Shown here in pieces: positions 61,788 through 64,000 of a stretch of 64,000 nt of DNA (its first letter is position 1; every line of letters starts with the position of its first letter). Where the stretch lies: assembly GCA_023935145.1 (NCBI GenBank), contig CM043699.1, forward strand, positions 141,652,036 through 141,716,035, written 5' to 3'. Origin of the DNA: Bretschneidera sinensis (Eukaryota; Streptophyta; Magnoliopsida; Brassicales; Akaniaceae). The translations under genes were made by a program, and so were the position numbers. The notes beneath the pieces were generated by a model. The model did no database searches, was not told where the DNA came from, and saw only the letters and a list, made by a program, of their open reading frames with translations.

Positions 61788-62693
61788 TTGCTTGTACCAC
61801 ATCGGTTGGGTTGGTCTTTTTCATACTCCTAAAATTATAATTTAAATAAAACATAAATCATAAATCATTTCATGAATAAATGATAAATATGTAAGTTATG
61901 ACATTTATTTTGACAATTATGAAAAATATATGATTTTAATTATTACAATTAGGATAATGATTTTTTGAATTTGAAAATATTGTATAATTACTGTTTTTAT
62001 AAAAAGATAATCTGTCACGCTACTTAAAAATATAGTAATGATTTTTGTTAAGGTGACTTGTCACTTTAACCCATAAACTTATGAACAACACTTAATTAAA
62101 ATAAGTGACACGATATATATATATATATATATAATCGTAGATTCAATACCAAATGAGCTAAGTGGTGTATTAGTTTACCATGAAAATCACCAATTGCATA
62201 AAAATCCGTATATTTATAATCATAATCTTATTGGTCAACATATACGATAAAAAGTAAGTTAAAGGTTAAAAGTTAGAATTCCTCTTATATTTATGATTAA
62301 TATTTAAGTTATTTATTTATTTATCCCTAAATCTCACATATCCACGTAACAATTATTTGAATATTGATTTAAGTTTGTTTTACTAGAAAGATAACAACTC
62401 AAATTTTTTGATTTAATAATTACTTTTAAGATTTTTCACATAAAAGATTTAGGTTCGATTCTCTTCCCATCAATTATAAAAAAAAAAAAAAACTTGAAAA
62501 TTTTAAAAAAATTATCCATTTCATGCTGTATAATTCAATTTCCTTGAGGAAATTTGATTATGCAACTGCTAGCCTGCAATAGGATTATTGGATCAGATCA
62601 CTGTTTTAGCATCGGAAAATGGCACAGAATCCACTTTAGGTGATGAAAAAATAAAGGAAATAAAAGAGGGCTTCAAGGAGGGATGATTAAATG

Positions 62694-62745
62694 ACACGTG
62701 TATGGACAGATAGATGGACTGATGAGATGGGGTGGCGCCACGTGG
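62694..62745. promoter_or_regulatory. Paired G-box/ABRE palindromes
   Basis: ACACGTGT at 62694-62701 and CCACGTGG at 62738-62745, about 44 bp apart, in a locally GC-richer stretch. Such pairs bind bZIP/bHLH factors in ABA- or light-responsive promoters. No adjacent gene is visible, so the target, if any, is unknown. Confidence 0.35.
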
Positions 62746-64000
62746 TGATGCCGCACTACTAGAGAGACGACAAGAGGACCTGCCCACATGTGCTTAGGCA
62801 AATGGCTTCCTAGTGTAAAACTCCTTACTTTTTCAGACCAGTTCTTACAGTCACGCGAAACTACAGCGAGTGTTCTTCACTTTCTAACATTAAAAAAATG
62901 TTATAATTTCTAGTGCAAACAAAGCAGAATTTGAGAAATAAGATATTGTGAGATTTTGACAATAAGTGAAATATGAAAATTGCCATCTTTATATTATTTT
63001 CGACAAATTACTTAATAGTGTATAATTTGAATAAAATCCAAAACAAAATTCATGAACAAGGAGCGCAAACAAAATATAAAACGGCGACATTCAATAATTT
63101 TTAAAAAAAATCAAAAATAAATATGCATGAAATGTTTTTATAATTTGGTGGTCACAGTCTTAGCTTAACGGTCACACTCACATCTTAATCTTTTTAGAGA
63201 CGTGATCCTATGTTCAAACTCACTACTATCGTAACAATAATTAAAAATTGTTAATATTTTTTATATAAATTATACATATAAAAATAATTGATGACAATTT
63301 ATTAAAAAGTGATTATTCAATTTTTTAAATAACACATAAATAAGTAAAACGAAAAAATTATCCAATTTTTTTTTTTTTGGCAAATGAAGTTCAATCAAGT
63401 GACTCGAATATTTAAAACATTTTAAATTACACAAATTAAATGAAAGTTTAAAAGTAATTAAATATTTTATAATTAAACTATTATAAATTGAAATTAAGAA
63501 AATATTATGTTTTGCTAGTAAGTATTTATCTATTGTTCACATCAACATGAAACTTATATGCAAATCATCATAAATTCAAGCAAAAGTACAAGTGACCTTT
63601 ATGGTTGGTCAAGGAGATATCAAATCATTTATTTGTGGTTTAAAACGTTAATATCGAGGGTTATATGTTTTTTTTCACGACTTATTTAAGTTTAATATCG
63701 TTAATTTTTTTTTTCTTTTGTCACTCTCAATTAAGAAGTATTTTATTTTTAAATTTACATAATTAATAAACATTAAACAAAAATCATGTTTTTATTTACA
63801 AATGGAAGTTTAATTAAAAAATATTTGCTTTTAATAAATCAATTTATAAATCCAAAGACAATTATTGAATTTCGACATGAACAAATATTTTTAATTTTCT
63901 TGTTTTTCAATTAAGGATAAAATGAAAAAAAAACAAATAAAATTTAACGAAGTTAGCCCTTAAGTGTAAAAAATTAAAAATGGGCAAACATTTTAAATCA

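Larger units (their letters stand above)
60894..64000. other. Gene-free right end of the window
   Basis: AT-rich DNA. It includes a GGGTT/GGTTGAG-rich imperfect repeat at 61030-61130, a small inverted-repeat element (61651-61787), (AT)n at 62112-62132, and two ACGT palindromes at 62694-62745. No coding chain is recognised. Confidence 0.65.

Overview
The window is nuclear DNA from a flowering plant, almost certainly a eudicot. It is AT-rich and intron-dense. It carries GT-AG spliced genes whose proteins closely match Arabidopsis families, plus Ty1/copia, Ty3/gypsy (Tat-like), L1-type LINE, SINE-like and MITE sequences. The species cannot be named from sequence reading alone. There are no prokaryotic operons, CRISPR arrays, rRNA genes or confident tRNA genes.

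Layout. (1) 46-20636, minus strand: a complete RAD50 gene. I resolved 26 exons that join without a break into a 1304-residue protein. Its introns hold a copia relic, several LINE 3' fragments, SINE-like pieces and a decayed gypsy gag. (2) 20637-23064: the spacer between two divergently transcribed genes, with a clear hAT-like MITE. (3) 23065-31266, plus strand: a WRN-type DEDDy 3'-5' exonuclease gene (WEX/WRNEXO), six exons, 313 residues, with a 5'-truncated reverse-oriented LINE in its 5.1 kb intron 2. (4) 31267-36671: gene-free DNA with tandem and dispersed repeats. (5) 36672-43424: a complete but dead LTR retrotransposon of the Tat branch of Ty3/gypsy, flanked by a perfect GATGG target duplication. 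It has gag, a pol without a visible protease, an antisense ORF and a 49-bp tandem array. (6) 43425-48124: gene-free DNA ending in the promoter of (7) 48125-49492, plus strand: an intronless UDP-glucuronate 4-epimerase gene (GAE6-like, 455 residues). (8) 49493-55172: gene-free DNA with a long-armed MITE. (9) 55173-58030, minus strand: a mitochondrial-type glycine-rich RNA-binding protein gene (139 residues, four coding exons, an inferred 5'-UTR intron). (10) 58031-64000: gene-free apart from a decayed PPR fragment, a small inverted-repeat element and two G-box palindromes.

RAD50 (double-strand-break sensing with MRE11/NBS1) and the WRN-like exonuclease (end processing) both act in DNA repair and sit head to head, but no shared control is proven. 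The order WEX - GAE6 - GR-RBP matches two separate Arabidopsis neighbourhoods as I remember the locus numbers, suggesting that this window keeps an ancestral gene order. The most unusual structures are the antisense coding region and repeat array inside the Tat-like element, and a 109-bp tandem duplication that copies a RAD50 5' splice site.
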